Origin: a bacterium
GTDB lineage: Bacteria > Bacillota > Bacilli > Lactobacillales > Streptococcaceae
Direction of reading: 5' to 3'
Assembly: GCA_905221385.1 (NCBI GenBank)
Contig: CAJNCV010000009.1
Coordinates: 1-64,000 of the forward strand
Length of the DNA stretch: 64,000 nucleotides
Below the pieces are notes generated by a model. That model had not been told where the DNA came from. It searched no databases and saw nothing but the letters and a program-made list of their open reading frames with translations. Both the position numbers and the translations under genes were made by a program. Of this stretch, positions 55,452-64,000 are shown piece after piece. Within the stretch, counting starts at the first letter, position 1, and each line of letters begins with the position of its first letter.

Positions 55452-56528
55452 TTGAAAATCATCCTAAAAGAGGACATTGAACTATATCGTTATGTGATTG
55501 CAAAGGTAACATTCATACAGACGCATAAAGAATACCATTTGGTGGAGTCCTATCTCGATAGTAATTGTTTTTTAATTGCCAACCGGGCAACAGAAGAGAA
55601 AGTGTTTGTGGCGCTCTTTAAACAACCGACTAGGAAAACGGTAGAGGTAGAGTGTAAGAAGGTTATGTTTATTCAAACCAGGAATACTAGGATTCCTGAA
55701 GGCTTTGAAATAGAGAAAGCGGAGAAAGATTTTAATGACCGGCAGGCAGAGAATATCAGACTGGGATTTTTAGAGCCAGATAGGTTAGTCAAGCAGTTTC
55801 AAGGGATGTTTAAAGAAGATCTTGAGACGTATTTTAAAAAGGCAGAAGCAAGGATTCAAGTTGAGCGACAATTTTTTGTGAAGTACTATGCCAAGGAAAC
55901 GATTGAGAAGAATCCTTATCAGGTAGTGGAAGGGAATGTGTCGTTTAGTCATCCGAAGCATTTCAACGATCCGTTTTACTGTAATTGCTACTATGCGAAC
56001 GGCCATTCAATGATGGATTTCTTTCGAGTCTTCTGCCTTACACACGCCACAGATAATATTTTAATGTGGTCTTATTACGCCAATAGTCACACAGGCTACG
56101 CGCTCAAGTATTCGTATGCGAGCCTGTTAGATAAAATTCATTCCTCAAAGGTAGATGGACTTTGTGTATACGGAGCGGTGGAGTATATTGATAAACGACC
56201 TAATACGAGAAGCAATAGTAATCAATTTTCTTATTCGAATCTAAACTTCTATATTAAAGCGACCTTTACAAAATTTAAAGAGTGGCAACACGAGAGAGAA
56301 TACCGCTTCGTGTGCATTTTGGATGAAAACAAAGAAGGCGCGCACGAAGTTCTTGGAGACTGGGTGGTCATTCCGCAAGTGGATATCGTGCAAGGATACG
56401 CTGGATGTAACAATGAAATAATTAAAGTAAGTGGGTATTACCCAGTCAAAAAATTAGAAAAAGATATTTTAAATTACCAGTTAAAATCTTATTGGGGTCG
56501 AGTTTTGGAAGACTTGTCATCAAATTAA
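55452..56528 (+). CDS. DUF2971-domain protein with N-terminal extension
   Basis: About 358 residues. The C-terminal half is DUF2971: VSFSHPKHFNDPFYCNCYY (about 165-185), FCLTHATDNILMWSYYANSHTGYALKYSY and FTKFKEWQHEREYRFVC. The N-terminal 130 residues have no recognisable domain. DUF2971 is of unknown function and occurs in accessory regions. I prefer TTG 55452, about 9 bases after GAGGTGG; in-frame GTGs at 55440/55443 are alternatives. It stands alone between two terminator-bounded core operons, with a composition unlike der, suggesting acquisition. Confidence 0.75.
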   Translation: MKIILKEDIELYRYVIAKVTFIQTHKEYHLVESYLDSNCFLIANRATEEKVFVALFKQPTRKTVEVECKKVMFIQTRNTRIPEGFEIEKAEKDFNDRQAENIRLGFLEPDRLVKQFQGMFKEDLETYFKKAEARIQVERQFFVKYYAKETIEKNPYQVVEGNVSFSHPKHFNDPFYCNCYYANGHSMMDFFRVFCLTHATDNILMWSYYANSHTGYALKYSYASLLDKIHSSKVDGLCVYGAVEYIDKRPNTRSNSNQFSYSNLNFYIKATFTKFKEWQHEREYRFVCILDENKEGAHEVLGDWVVIPQVDIVQGYAGCNNEIIKVSGYYPVKKLEKDILNYQLKSYWGRVLEDLSSN

Positions 56529-56638
56529 CATCAATTTCAGGGTCGCCGTCACAGTTTTGTAATGAAAATGTACTTTCTTTGTAAAAATCAAAATGCTATA
56601 ATTCCTTAAATCAATTTTCCTTTATCAGGGAGGTTATT

Positions 56639-57502
56639 ATGAAAAGAAGCAGATTATTTAAACATAGTTTGTTGGTTTGCTTGCTTGGGTTGCTGATGGT
56701 CTTTCTCTTCTTGTCAGCATTCACAGCACCTGAAAAACCTGAGTATGGAATTTATGACCCGGATCACTATCTAACTGAGGAGACAATCAGACTGATTCGA
56801 GGCTTGAACAAGGTAAATAGTCAAAAAACAGAAAAATTCCAAATGGGCGTTTACGTTATGAAAAGCCTAGATGGAGAAACAATCGAAACAGTCGCCAATG
56901 AAACAGCTAGAGCTTGGAAAATTGGCTACTCGGGAGATAACCATGGTGCCTTGGTCGTCGTAGCAGTCCAAGATAGAAAATCACGGATTGAAACCAGTAA
57001 TAATGTGGCCAATAAGATCACTGACTATCAGACTCACAGGTTCTTGACAACAGCACGCCCTTATTTTCAAAAGGGAGACTACAATAATGGAGTTCTCTCA
57101 ATAGTAAACAATCTCAACTACATGTTCTATAGTGAATCAAGTACGACTGCTTCAAGTTCCAAAAGTAGTTACGACTATACTACCAACTCTAGTCGCTTAA
57201 GGGAACTTGAAAGGTATGCTGGTGAGAGCAGTTCTTCGAGACGGCATAGAAAAAGCAGTTCGAGTGATGGAGTTATCGGATTTGGAATTCTCATTTACTT
57301 CATCGTGATGATCATCGGATTTATATCTGGAGGTCGTGGTGGCGGTTCACATGGCGATGATTCTGGCGGTGGCTGGTGGAGCGGTGACTCATCAGATTCA
57401 GGATCCTCTTGGTCTGACTCATTTTCCGACTCAGGTTCTGACTCATCTAGCGGTTGGGACGGCGGTGGTTTTGATGGTGGCGGTTCGTCTGATGATTGGT
57501 AA
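56639..57502 (+). CDS. TPM-domain membrane protein
   Basis: 287 residues. N-terminal signal/anchor (LLVCLLGLLMVFLFLSAF), an extracytoplasmic TPM domain (about 35-165; YGIYDPDHYLTEETIRLIRGLN, ALVVVAVQDRKSRIETSNNV), a Ser-rich linker, one membrane segment (GFGILIYFIVMIIGFISGG), and a low-complexity Gly/Ser/Asp tail (about 225-287). TPM proteins are linked to photosystem repair in plants; the bacterial role is unclear. GGGAGG precedes the ATG. Often paired with LemA proteins, as here. Confidence 0.85.
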   Translation: MKRSRLFKHSLLVCLLGLLMVFLFLSAFTAPEKPEYGIYDPDHYLTEETIRLIRGLNKVNSQKTEKFQMGVYVMKSLDGETIETVANETARAWKIGYSGDNHGALVVVAVQDRKSRIETSNNVANKITDYQTHRFLTTARPYFQKGDYNNGVLSIVNNLNYMFYSESSTTASSSKSSYDYTTNSSRLRELERYAGESSSSRRHRKSSSSDGVIGFGILIYFIVMIIGFISGGRGGGSHGDDSGGGWWSGDSSDSGSSWSDSFSDSGSDSSSGWDGGGFDGGGSSDDW

Positions 57503-57657
57503 ACCATCACAGACAGATGCAAATATAATGAGGTTTCTCTAACGTTACCGCAATTGACTCTTTAATCAAGGGCGAGAAACTAAACCTTTGGGAAATTGAT
57601 TTAAAATCTGAGTATTTTCTCAGAAAAGTTGATAAAAGAAAGTGTTAAGGTTTTGAT

Positions 57658-58254
57658 ATGAAACAAAATAAAGTAATTCTCTCAATAGTGGCGATTTTCT
57701 TTGGACTACTAGTTCTGGGAAGTTGTTCCGCAGTGACGACCTATAATGGTCTGGTTGGTGAACAGACTAAGGTGGAGCAGGCTCAGGCCGATGTATCGAC
57801 AGCCCTCCAACGTCGTTCGGACTTGATTGGTAACTTGGTGGAGTCCGTTAAAGGACAAATGAATCATGAAACCGAAGTCTTTACCAAGATTGCTGATGCT
57901 AGAGCTAAAATCGGTAGTAGCTCCGTGACATCGGAAGAAAACCAAAAAGCTCAGGGAGAGTTGAGCTCCGCTCTTTCCCGTTTGATTTCCTTGACGGAGA
58001 ATTATCCAGAACTCAAGAGTAATAAGAATGTTGAGCAACTAATGGTTGAACTTGAGGGAAGTGAAAATCGTATCTTTGTAGCACGCAAGGATTATAACAA
58101 AGTCGCAGCTGGGTACAATCAAAAATTGAGAAGTTTTCCAACCGTACTTTTTGCGAATATGATGAACTTTAAAGAAGCTGAAACCTTCAAAGAAACAGAA
58201 GAAGCTAGGACAGTTCCTAAGGTCGATTTTGGAACATCTTCATCAAGTCAATAA
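57658..58254 (+). CDS. LemA-family protein
   Basis: 198 residues. N-terminal membrane anchor with a lipobox-like LVLGSC (Cys about residue 23), then the LemA helical domain: TYNGLVGEQTKVEQAQADVSTALQRRSDLIGNLVESVKG, LTENYPELKSNKNVEQLMVELEGSENRIFVARKDYNKVAAGYNQKLRSFP. Function unknown; commonly encoded with TPM proteins. The gap from the TPM gene is 155 bases. A terminator follows. Confidence 0.92.
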   Translation: MKQNKVILSIVAIFFGLLVLGSCSAVTTYNGLVGEQTKVEQAQADVSTALQRRSDLIGNLVESVKGQMNHETEVFTKIADARAKIGSSSVTSEENQKAQGELSSALSRLISLTENYPELKSNKNVEQLMVELEGSENRIFVARKDYNKVAAGYNQKLRSFPTVLFANMMNFKEAETFKETEEARTVPKVDFGTSSSSQ

Positions 58255-58312
58255 AGTGAATCAGCCTATGAATAAAGGAATTTTTCTAGTATGACTAGTG
58301 ATTTCAAACGCA

Positions 58313-58341
58313 AACCTGGAAAGTGTTTTCCAGGTTTTTTT
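58313..58341 (+). terminator. lemA terminator
   Basis: The stem AACCTGGAAA / TTTCCAGGTT is followed by a T-run. An extended -10 (TGG-TATAAT) right after it probably starts the next unit. Confidence 0.88.
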
Positions 58342-58377
58342 GGTATAATAAAATAAAAAGAAATCTTGGAGAAAGCT

Positions 58378-58716
58378 ATGCTAGGAAGACTTTTTCAACT
58401 CTTGGTCTTGTCACCATACTTTTATTTTTTTCATTGGATTGAGAAGGCGGATAAAGATAGTAAATATTTCTTGTTTTTCTATTACTTTTATTGGATTTAT
58501 CTCCCTTTTTGGGCTTTATTCAGTATTGCTTTTACAATTTTTTCTTTGTTGATTTTCAATTTTATCTTGAAAAATCCCATGGATCTAACAAGATGGGGGA
58601 TATGGATTCTTTTAGTCTTCTTGTCTCTTGTAAATGACTGGAAAGTCTATGTCTGCCTGAAGAGAATGTTTAAGCTGAGACAGATCAATAACAGAGGCTC
58701 ATCACAGAATAGCTAA
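58378..58716 (+). CDS. Small membrane protein of unknown function
   Basis: 112 residues from ATG 58378 (TTGGAG upstream; a TTG four codons earlier is the only alternative). About three hydrophobic segments (LLVLSPYFYFFHWI; FFYYFYWIYLPFWALFSIAFTIFSLLIFNFIL; WGIWILLVFLSLV) and a basic C-terminus. No known domain. A second small membrane protein follows after 19 bases. Confidence 0.65.
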   Translation: MLGRLFQLLVLSPYFYFFHWIEKADKDSKYFLFFYYFYWIYLPFWALFSIAFTIFSLLIFNFILKNPMDLTRWGIWILLVFLSLVNDWKVYVCLKRMFKLRQINNRGSSQNS

Positions 58717-58735
58717 TTTTTAGAGGAGGTTTAAG

Positions 58736-59026
58736 ATGTCAAAGGTAAGGCAGTTTATGTATAGCTATTACAAAATCTATATTCTTACGATTTGCTTTCT
58801 TTGGTTCCTCATGTTTTTCCTTCCTTGGGATTGGCAAATAGGAGGAGTTTCAATTTATTATTTTGTTATGAAAAAACTCTTCGTGGTTTTTGGTGTTTTA
58901 TCCATCCTATACTCCGTACTGATTAAAAAAATCAGTCTTCTCATCTTTGGCATCATCTTTTGCTTGGCCTTCTGGATCAATCTCTTTTGGTATTTTGGGA
59001 TATTGCCTGCATTCTTGGGAAATTAA
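58736..59026 (+). CDS. Small membrane protein of unknown function
   Basis: 96 residues, three hydrophobic segments (YILTICFLWFLMFFLPW; LFVVFGVLSILYSVLI; LLIFGIIFCLAFWINLFWYFGI). GAGGAGG precedes the ATG. Co-oriented with the preceding small membrane protein and closed by a terminator. No known domain. Confidence 0.65.
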   Translation: MSKVRQFMYSYYKIYILTICFLWFLMFFLPWDWQIGGVSIYYFVMKKLFVVFGVLSILYSVLIKKISLLIFGIIFCLAFWINLFWYFGILPAFLGN

Positions 59027-59041
59027 ACATAAAAAAATGAT

Positions 59042-59069
59042 GGACTAGACTAGTTTCTAGTCCTTTTTT
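59042..59069 (+). terminator. Terminator after the small membrane proteins
   Basis: The stem GGACTAGA / TCTAGTCC is followed by TTTTTTC. Confidence 0.88.
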
Positions 59070-59169
59070 CTTCCTTATTAAAATAGTTGGAGATATAAAA
59101 ATAATTTTGTTGACGGGCTTTCTGTATGATATAATAAGTCCCGTAAAAAGAAGATTAAGGGATTTGAAA

Positions 59170-59940
59170 ATGGCGAAAAAAGTAAAAGATTATTATGACT
59201 TGGCTTATGCTAGGGATTTGAGCCGACGGTTACAAGAAGCGTCCCCCGCATTTGATGAGCGAAAGTTTAGGTTGTTGTTAGAAAAAGACTTGGAAGAGTT
59301 GGAGTTTAGCCAGCGTCAAGAACTTTTGGCTAAAAGTATCAAAGAATGCCTCCCCCTATCTTATCAGGATTCTCTCAAGGTTTTTGAGAAAATTTTAGGT
59401 CCTGAGTTAGAGGGTGGTCTAGGCATGTTTTCAGAAGGTTACTGGCTTTGGCCAATTGGCAAATATGTAGAGCTATATGGAGACAAGGAATTTGAATTGA
59501 GCGCGGCCTTTAGTAAGGAACTCACCAAGCGATTTACGGGAGAATTTTCCATGAGGCCCTTACTGGCTCGCTATCCTAAGGATACAATGACTTTGCTGTT
59601 AGAATGGAGTCGGGATGAAAATTTGCGCGTTCGTAGACTTGCTAGCGAATGTATGCGTATCCGTCTGCCTTGGGCTAAGAGACAAACCGTGGTATTGGAT
59701 TACTTTGAGGATTTTACCACTATTTTGACCAACCTAAAAGATGATAGAGATAAGTCTATTCAAAAAAGTGTAGCCAATAATTTAAATGATTTATATAAGG
59801 AAGAACCTGATAAGTTTGAAAAGATACTTCAAACTTGGCAAAAGGAGGAGCTAAGTCCAAGTTGTGCTTGGATCATCAAGCATGCATCTCGAACAAAAAA
59901 CAAAAAAAGAATCACGGAAGATTTATGCAAAAACAGCTGA
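59170..59940 (+). CDS. DNA alkylation repair-like HEAT-repeat protein
   Basis: 256 residues from ATG 59170 (AAGGGA upstream; the frame extends 21 codons into the promoter). All-helical, with repeated HEAT-like units such as MTLLLEWSRDENLRVRRLASECMRIRLPW and DDRDKSIQKSVANNLNDLYKEEPDKF, resembling AlkC/AlkD-type alkylpurine glycosylase folds. Whether it is an active glycosylase is not clear; the catalytic residues of AlkD were not confirmed. Monocistronic, upstream of secA. Confidence 0.75.
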   Translation: MAKKVKDYYDLAYARDLSRRLQEASPAFDERKFRLLLEKDLEELEFSQRQELLAKSIKECLPLSYQDSLKVFEKILGPELEGGLGMFSEGYWLWPIGKYVELYGDKEFELSAAFSKELTKRFTGEFSMRPLLARYPKDTMTLLLEWSRDENLRVRRLASECMRIRLPWAKRQTVVLDYFEDFTTILTNLKDDRDKSIQKSVANNLNDLYKEEPDKFEKILQTWQKEELSPSCAWIIKHASRTKNKKRITEDLCKNS

Positions 59941-60055
59941 ATTTTGGCTGGCCTTTTCCATTGTAAAGTAAGGATTTTTTCTTGAAAAATAAGAGTAAAT
60001 ATGCTACAATTAAAAGAACTTTCTAAAATCTTCAGAATTAAAAGTAAGGAAAATA

Positions 60056-62569
60056 ATGGCTAATATTTTAAAAAAAATCATCGAAAATGATAAAGGTGAA
60101 ATAAGAAAATTAGAAAAAATGGCAGAAAAGGTCATGTCTTATGAGGACGAAATGGCAGCCTTGACCGATGAAGAACTACAAGCAAAAACAGTTGAATTTA
60201 AGGAACGCTATGCAAATGGTGAAACGCTAGATCAACTTCTGTACGAAGCATTTGCAGTTGTCCGTGAAGGGGCTAAACGTGTCTTAGGTCTTTTCCCATA
60301 TAAGGTTCAGATTATGGGGGGGATTGTCCTTCACCACGGTGATGTGCCTGAAATGCGTACAGGGGAAGGAAAAACCCTGACAGCGACCATGCCAGTGTAT
60401 CTGAATGCCTTGTCTGGAAAAGGAGTCCACGTTGTAACGGTCAATGAATACCTGTCAGAACGTGATGCGACTGAAATGGGTGAACTCTATTCATGGCTTG
60501 GTTTATCAGTAGGAATTAACTTAGCGGCTAAATCTCCAATGGAAAAAAGAGAAGCTTATGCTTGTGATATCACCTACTCAACTAACTCTGAGATTGGTTT
60601 TGACTACCTGCGTGATAACATGGTTGTTCGAGCTGAAAATATGGTACAACGTCCACTCAACTATGCCTTGGTTGACGAGGTAGATTCAATTTTGATTGAC
60701 GAGGCGCGTACACCATTGATTGTATCCGGCGCCAATGCTGTTGAAACGAGCCAGTTGTATCACATGGCTGATAGCTTTGTCAAATCGTTAGATAAAGAAG
60801 ATTATATCATTGACATTCAATCTAAGGCAATCGGTTTGTCTGATTCAGGGATTGATAAGGCCGAAAGTTATTTTAGACTGGAAAATCTTTATGATATCGA
60901 AAATGTAGCTTTGACTCATTTTATTGATAATTCTCTTCGAGCTAACTACATCATGCTTCTTGATATTGACTATGTGGTCAGTGAAGAGCAGGAAATCCTG
61001 ATTGTCGATCAATTTACAGGTCGTACCATGGAAGGTCGTCGTTATTCTGACGGATTGCACCAAGCAATCGAAGCCAAAGAGGGTGTTCCAATTCAAGACG
61101 AAACAAAAACTTCAGCCTCTATTACTTACCAGAATCTATTTCGTATGTATAAGAAGTTGTCTGGTATGACGGGTACTGGTAAGACTGAAGAAGAAGAATT
61201 CCGTGAGATTTATAACATTCGCGTGATTCCAATCCCAACTAACCGCCCTGTTCAGCGTATTGACCATCCAGACCTTCTCTATGCTAGCATCGAAGCAAAA
61301 TTTAATGCCGTTGTTGAGGATGTCAAAGTTCGTTACCAAAAAGGACAGCCAGTTTTAGTTGGTACAGTTGCCGTTGAAACCAGTGATTATATTTCCAAAA
61401 AATTAGTGGCAGCAGGGATTCCTCACGAAGTTTTGAATGCGAAGAACCACTACAAAGAAGCACAAATCATCATGAATGCTGGTCAACGTGGCGCAGTTAC
61501 AATTGCAACTAATATGGCTGGTCGTGGTACCGACATCAAGCTCGGTGAAGGGGTTCGTGAGTTGGGTGGACTTTGTGTCATCGGTACTGAGCGCCACGAG
61601 AGCCGTCGTATTGATAACCAGCTTCGTGGACGTTCAGGACGTCAAGGAGATCCAGGTGAGTCACAATTTTACTTGTCTCTTGAAGATGATTTGATGAAAC
61701 GTTTCGGTTCAGAACGTCTGAAAGGTGTCTTTGAACGTCTCAATATGTCTGATGAAGCCATCGAATCCCGCATGTTAACGCGTCAAGTGGAAGCAGCTCA
61801 GAAACGCGTTGAGGGGAATAACTACGATACACGTAAACAGGTCCTTCAATACGATGATGTCATGCGTGAACAACGTGAGATCATCTATGCACAACGTTAT
61901 GATGTCATCACTGCCGACCGTGACTTGGCACCTGAGATTCATGCTATGATCCGTCGTACGATTGGCCGTATCGTGGATGCACATGCTCGTTCAAAAGAAG
62001 ATGAAAAATTGGAAGCAATCTTGAACTTTGCTAAGTATAACTTGCTTCCAGAAGATTCAATCAGCCGCTCAGATCTTGCAGGTCTGTCAGATCAAGCCAT
62101 CAAAGATGAGCTGTATCAACGTGCATTGAAGGTTTATGATAGCCAAGTTGCTAAACTTCGTGATGAAGATGCAGTGAAAGAATTCCAAAAGGTTTTGATT
62201 CTTCGAGTTGTGGATAACAAGTGGACGGATCATATTGATGCTCTTGATCAGTTACGAAATGCTGTTGGTCTTCGTGGCTATGCCCAAAATAACCCAGTTG
62301 TTGAGTATCAAGCAGAAGGCTTCCGTATGTTTAATGATATGATTGGGGCGATTGAGTTTGATGTGACTCGTTTGATGATGAAAGCACAAATTCATGAGCA
62401 AGAAAGACCGCAGACCGAGATTAATATTAGCACAACAGCTACTCGAAATATCGCCGCTCAGCGTGCTAACCTTCCAGCAGATGTGGACTTGAGCCAAATC
62501 GGACGAAACGACCAATGCCCATGTGGATCAGGTAAGAAATTCAAGAACTGTCATGGTAAGAGACAATAA
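60056..62569 (+). CDS. secA: Preprotein translocase ATPase SecA
   Basis: 837 residues, full length. Drives export through SecYEG. Walker [15 protein letters not shown] (about residue 100), [19 protein letters not shown] (DEAD-like), preprotein cross-linking region, second nucleotide-binding domain with [13 protein letters not shown] and [13 protein letters not shown], helical scaffold/wing, and a C-terminal zinc motif [14 protein letters not shown] for SecB/ribosome contact. AAGGA precedes the ATG. Followed by the DAHP synthases, the pneumococcal gene order. Confidence 0.98.
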   Translation: MANILKKIIENDKGEIRKLEKMAEKVMSYEDEMAALTDEELQAKTVEFKERYANGETLDQLLYEAFAVVREGAKRVLGLFPYKVQIMGGIVLHHGDVPEMRTGEGKTLTATMPVYLNALSGKGVHVVTVNEYLSERDATEMGELYSWLGLSVGINLAAKSPMEKREAYACDITYSTNSEIGFDYLRDNMVVRAENMVQRPLNYALVDEVDSILIDEARTPLIVSGANAVETSQLYHMADSFVKSLDKEDYIIDIQSKAIGLSDSGIDKAESYFRLENLYDIENVALTHFIDNSLRANYIMLLDIDYVVSEEQEILIVDQFTGRTMEGRRYSDGLHQAIEAKEGVPIQDETKTSASITYQNLFRMYKKLSGMTGTGKTEEEEFREIYNIRVIPIPTNRPVQRIDHPDLLYASIEAKFNAVVEDVKVRYQKGQPVLVGTVAVETSDYISKKLVAAGIPHEVLNAKNHYKEAQIIMNAGQRGAVTIATNMAGRGTDIKLGEGVRELGGLCVIGTERHESRRIDNQLRGRSGRQGDPGESQFYLSLEDDLMKRFGSERLKGVFERLNMSDEAIESRMLTRQVEAAQKRVEGNNYDTRKQVLQYDDVMREQREIIYAQRYDVITADRDLAPEIHAMIRRTIGRIVDAHARSKEDEKLEAILNFAKYNLLPEDSISRSDLAGLSDQAIKDELYQRALKVYDSQVAKLRDEDAVKEFQKVLILRVVDNKWTDHIDALDQLRNAVGLRGYAQNNPVVEYQAEGFRMFNDMIGAIEFDVTRLMMKAQIHEQERPQTEINISTTATRNIAAQRANLPADVDLSQIGRNDQCPCGSGKKFKNCHGKRQ

Positions 62570-62586
62570 TATGAGATAAGATACAG

Positions 62587-62631
62587 GCGGATACCTGGTG
62601 AAAATACATTTTTACTTGGTGTCCGTTTGCT
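62587..62631 (+). other. Long hairpin between secA and the first DAHP synthase
   Basis: CGGATACC pairs with GGTGTCCG around an inner GTGAAAAT / ATTTTTAC hairpin. No proper T-run follows. It may be a weak terminator, a processing site or a leader structure controlling aromatic biosynthesis. Not resolvable from sequence. Confidence 0.45.
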
Positions 62632-62648
62632 TTATAAGGAGATGAATC

Positions 62649-63680
62649 ATGGTATTTACAGCTAAAAGTCCTAAAATTAACATTGAAGAAGTTCGCGCCT
62701 TGTCTAAATTAGAAGGAGTGGCTCTTGCGAGAAAAAACCGACGTGATCAGGAATTAGAAGCCATCATTCGTGGGGAAGACCAGCGTATTCTCTTGGTGAT
62801 TGGACCATGTTCATCTGATAATGAAGAGGCGGTTCTCGAATATGCCAAGCGTCTATCTGCTTTGCAAGAAGAGGTCAAAGGCCGTATTTTTATGGTCATG
62901 CGTGTCTATACGGCTAAACCTCGTACCAATGGAGATGGCTATAAGGGCTTGATTCATCAACCAAATGCGACAGAAGCTCCTAGCTTGATCAATGGGATTA
63001 AGGCTGTTCGCCAGCTACACTACCGTGTGATTACGGAGACAGGCATGACAACAGCTGATGAGATGCTTTATCCTGAAAATCTTCCGCTAGTGGATGATTT
63101 GATTTCTTATATGGCTGTTGGAGCTCGTTCTGTAGAGGATCAACAGCACCGTTTTGTAGCGAGCGGAGCAGATTTTTCAACAGGATTTAAAAATCCAACA
63201 TCTGGAAATCTCAATGTTATGTTTAACGGGATTTACGCAGCGCAAAATAAACAGAGTTTCCTCTTCCTCGGTAAAGAGGTGGAAACAACAGGGAATCCAT
63301 TGTCCCACGCCATTCTTCGCGGTGCCTTGAATGAATACGGGAAAAATATTCCTAACTACTACTATGACAATTTGATGGATACCATTGCCCAGTATGAAAA
63401 GATGGGCTTGGAAAATCCCTTTATCATCATCGATACCAATCATGACAATTCAGGCAAGCAGTACATGGACCAGATCCGTATCGTTCGTCAGACCTTGATA
63501 AACCGTGACTGGAATGAGAAGATCAAAAAATATGTTCGTGGTTTCATGATTGAGTCCTATCTAGAAGATGGACGTCAAAATGAACCAGAAGTTTTTGGTA
63601 AGTCCATTACAGATCCGTGTCTCGGATGGGACAACACAGAAGCACTTGTTCGCGAAATTTATCAAACGCTAGGAGAGTAA
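62649..63680 (+). CDS. 3-deoxy-7-phosphoheptulonate (DAHP) synthase, copy 1
   Basis: 343 residues, type I DAHP synthase. It condenses phosphoenolpyruvate and erythrose-4-phosphate, the first step of the shikimate pathway. Conserved RILLVIGPCSSDNEEAVLEYAKRL, MRVYTAKPRTNGDGYKGLIHQPN, VGARSVEDQQHRFVASG, FKNPTSGN, and a C-terminal GKSITDPCLGWDNTEAL. AAGGAG precedes the ATG. A close paralogue begins one base after its stop. Confidence 0.96.
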   Translation: MVFTAKSPKINIEEVRALSKLEGVALARKNRRDQELEAIIRGEDQRILLVIGPCSSDNEEAVLEYAKRLSALQEEVKGRIFMVMRVYTAKPRTNGDGYKGLIHQPNATEAPSLINGIKAVRQLHYRVITETGMTTADEMLYPENLPLVDDLISYMAVGARSVEDQQHRFVASGADFSTGFKNPTSGNLNVMFNGIYAAQNKQSFLFLGKEVETTGNPLSHAILRGALNEYGKNIPNYYYDNLMDTIAQYEKMGLENPFIIIDTNHDNSGKQYMDQIRIVRQTLINRDWNEKIKKYVRGFMIESYLEDGRQNEPEVFGKSITDPCLGWDNTEALVREIYQTLGE

Positions 63681-63681
63681 G

Positions 63682-64000
63682 ATGGCATTTATCGAAAAAG
63701 GTCAAGAAATTGATATTGAAGCAATCAAGGCTGCGACCCAGTTGTCACCTGAAGCCTTGCGAAAAAAAGAAGCCCGCGATAGAGAGTTGGCAGCCATTAT
63801 CTCGGGTGAGGACGACCGAATCCTTTTGGTGATGGGGCCTTGCTCTTCTGACAATGAAGAAGCAGTACTCGAATATGCTCGTCGCTTAGCCGACTTGCAG
63901 AAAAAAGTTGCGGATAAAATCTTTATCGTGATGCGTGTCTATACGGCTAAACCTCGTACTAATGGAGATGGCTATAAGGGCATGATTCATCAACCAAATA
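63682..64000 (+). CDS. DAHP synthase, copy 2 (cut by window end)
   Basis: First 106 residues only; the gene continues beyond the window. It is clearly paralogous to copy 1 (RILLVMGPCSSDNEEAVLEYARRLADLQKK, MRVYTAKPRTNGDGYKGMIHQPN). Starts at ATG 63682 one base after the upstream stop, with AGGAG overlapping that stop. Tandem isoenzymes usually differ in feedback inhibition by phenylalanine, tyrosine or tryptophan; which is which cannot be told here. Confidence 0.93.
   Translation, partial: MAFIEKGQEIDIEAIKAATQLSPEALRKKEARDRELAAIISGEDDRILLVMGPCSSDNEEAVLEYARRLADLQKKVADKIFIVMRVYTAKPRTNGDGYKGMIHQPN

Noticed and set aside
57229..57502. Gly/Ser/Asp tail of the TPM protein as a frameshift artefact
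   Set aside because: The frame is open to a proper stop and such low-complexity tails are usual in TPM-family membrane proteins.

Overview
The window reads as a chromosomal segment of a mitis-group Streptococcus (S. mitis / S. oralis / S. pneumoniae relatives). The evidence is low-GC Gram-positive gene content, two pneumococcal-type BOX repeats, a psaBCA-tpx-psaR manganese locus beside pepO, mgrA next to a Gls24 (Asp23) operon, and tandem DAHP synthases after secA. I cannot name the species from sequence alone.

Layout. 1-0.75 kb: a HigBA-type toxin-antitoxin pair behind a strong GC-rich hairpin. 1-4.4 kb: metE-metF behind a perfect MetR-type palindrome. 4.4-10.9 kb: pnp behind a two-module leader, then cysE, an unknown membrane-anchored gene, cysS, mrnC and a PucR-like regulator. 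11-15 kb: msmK, relA, dtd. 15-16.9 kb (minus): two tandem paralogous membrane proteins, a BOX element and a PnuC-like transporter. 17-21 kb (minus): psaR, tpx, BOX, psaA, psaC, psaB. 21-24.6 kb: pepO, a lipoprotein and a metallo-beta-lactamase-fold hydrolase. 25-28.8 kb: the minus-strand envelope-stress operon glsB-amaP-DUF2273-asp23-csbD, divergent from mgrA.

28.9-35.1 kb is an accessory island. It is bounded by an imperfect 54/55-bp direct repeat that includes the last bases of tRNA-Lys and its terminator. It holds a decayed GNAT gene, a membrane protein, an ABC permease/ATPase with a response regulator and a short-loop histidine kinase, a candidate structured RNA of no family I recognise, and an N-terminally truncated tyrosine integrase next to the tRNA. 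6S RNA and rarA follow the tRNA on the core side.

36.8-44.6 kb: DUF3013, an M50-like protease, NUDIX, GNAT, prmA (behind a leader resembling the one before pnp), rsmE, pepF and two poorly known genes. 44.7-48.8 kb: acetoin reductase, aquaporin, trxA, DUF4649, marR and an lrgAB-type pair. Two identical 16-bp copies of a candidate MarR site lie either side of marR. 48.8-50.6 kb: a GntR-controlled ABC exporter. 50.7-55.3 kb: nrdR-dnaB-dnaI-nitroreductase-der. 55.4-59.9 kb: a DUF2971 protein, TPM-domain and LemA proteins, two small membrane proteins and an alkylation-repair-like protein. 60-64 kb: secA and two DAHP synthases, the second cut by the window end.

Recurring themes are sulfur amino-acid supply (metEF, cysE, cysS), manganese and oxidative stress (psa, tpx, trxA, aquaporin), envelope stress (Gls24 operon, ABC/two-component island, lrgAB) and replication (nrdR-dnaB-dnaI, rarA). 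No CRISPR array, rRNA operon, intact prophage or complete insertion sequence was seen.
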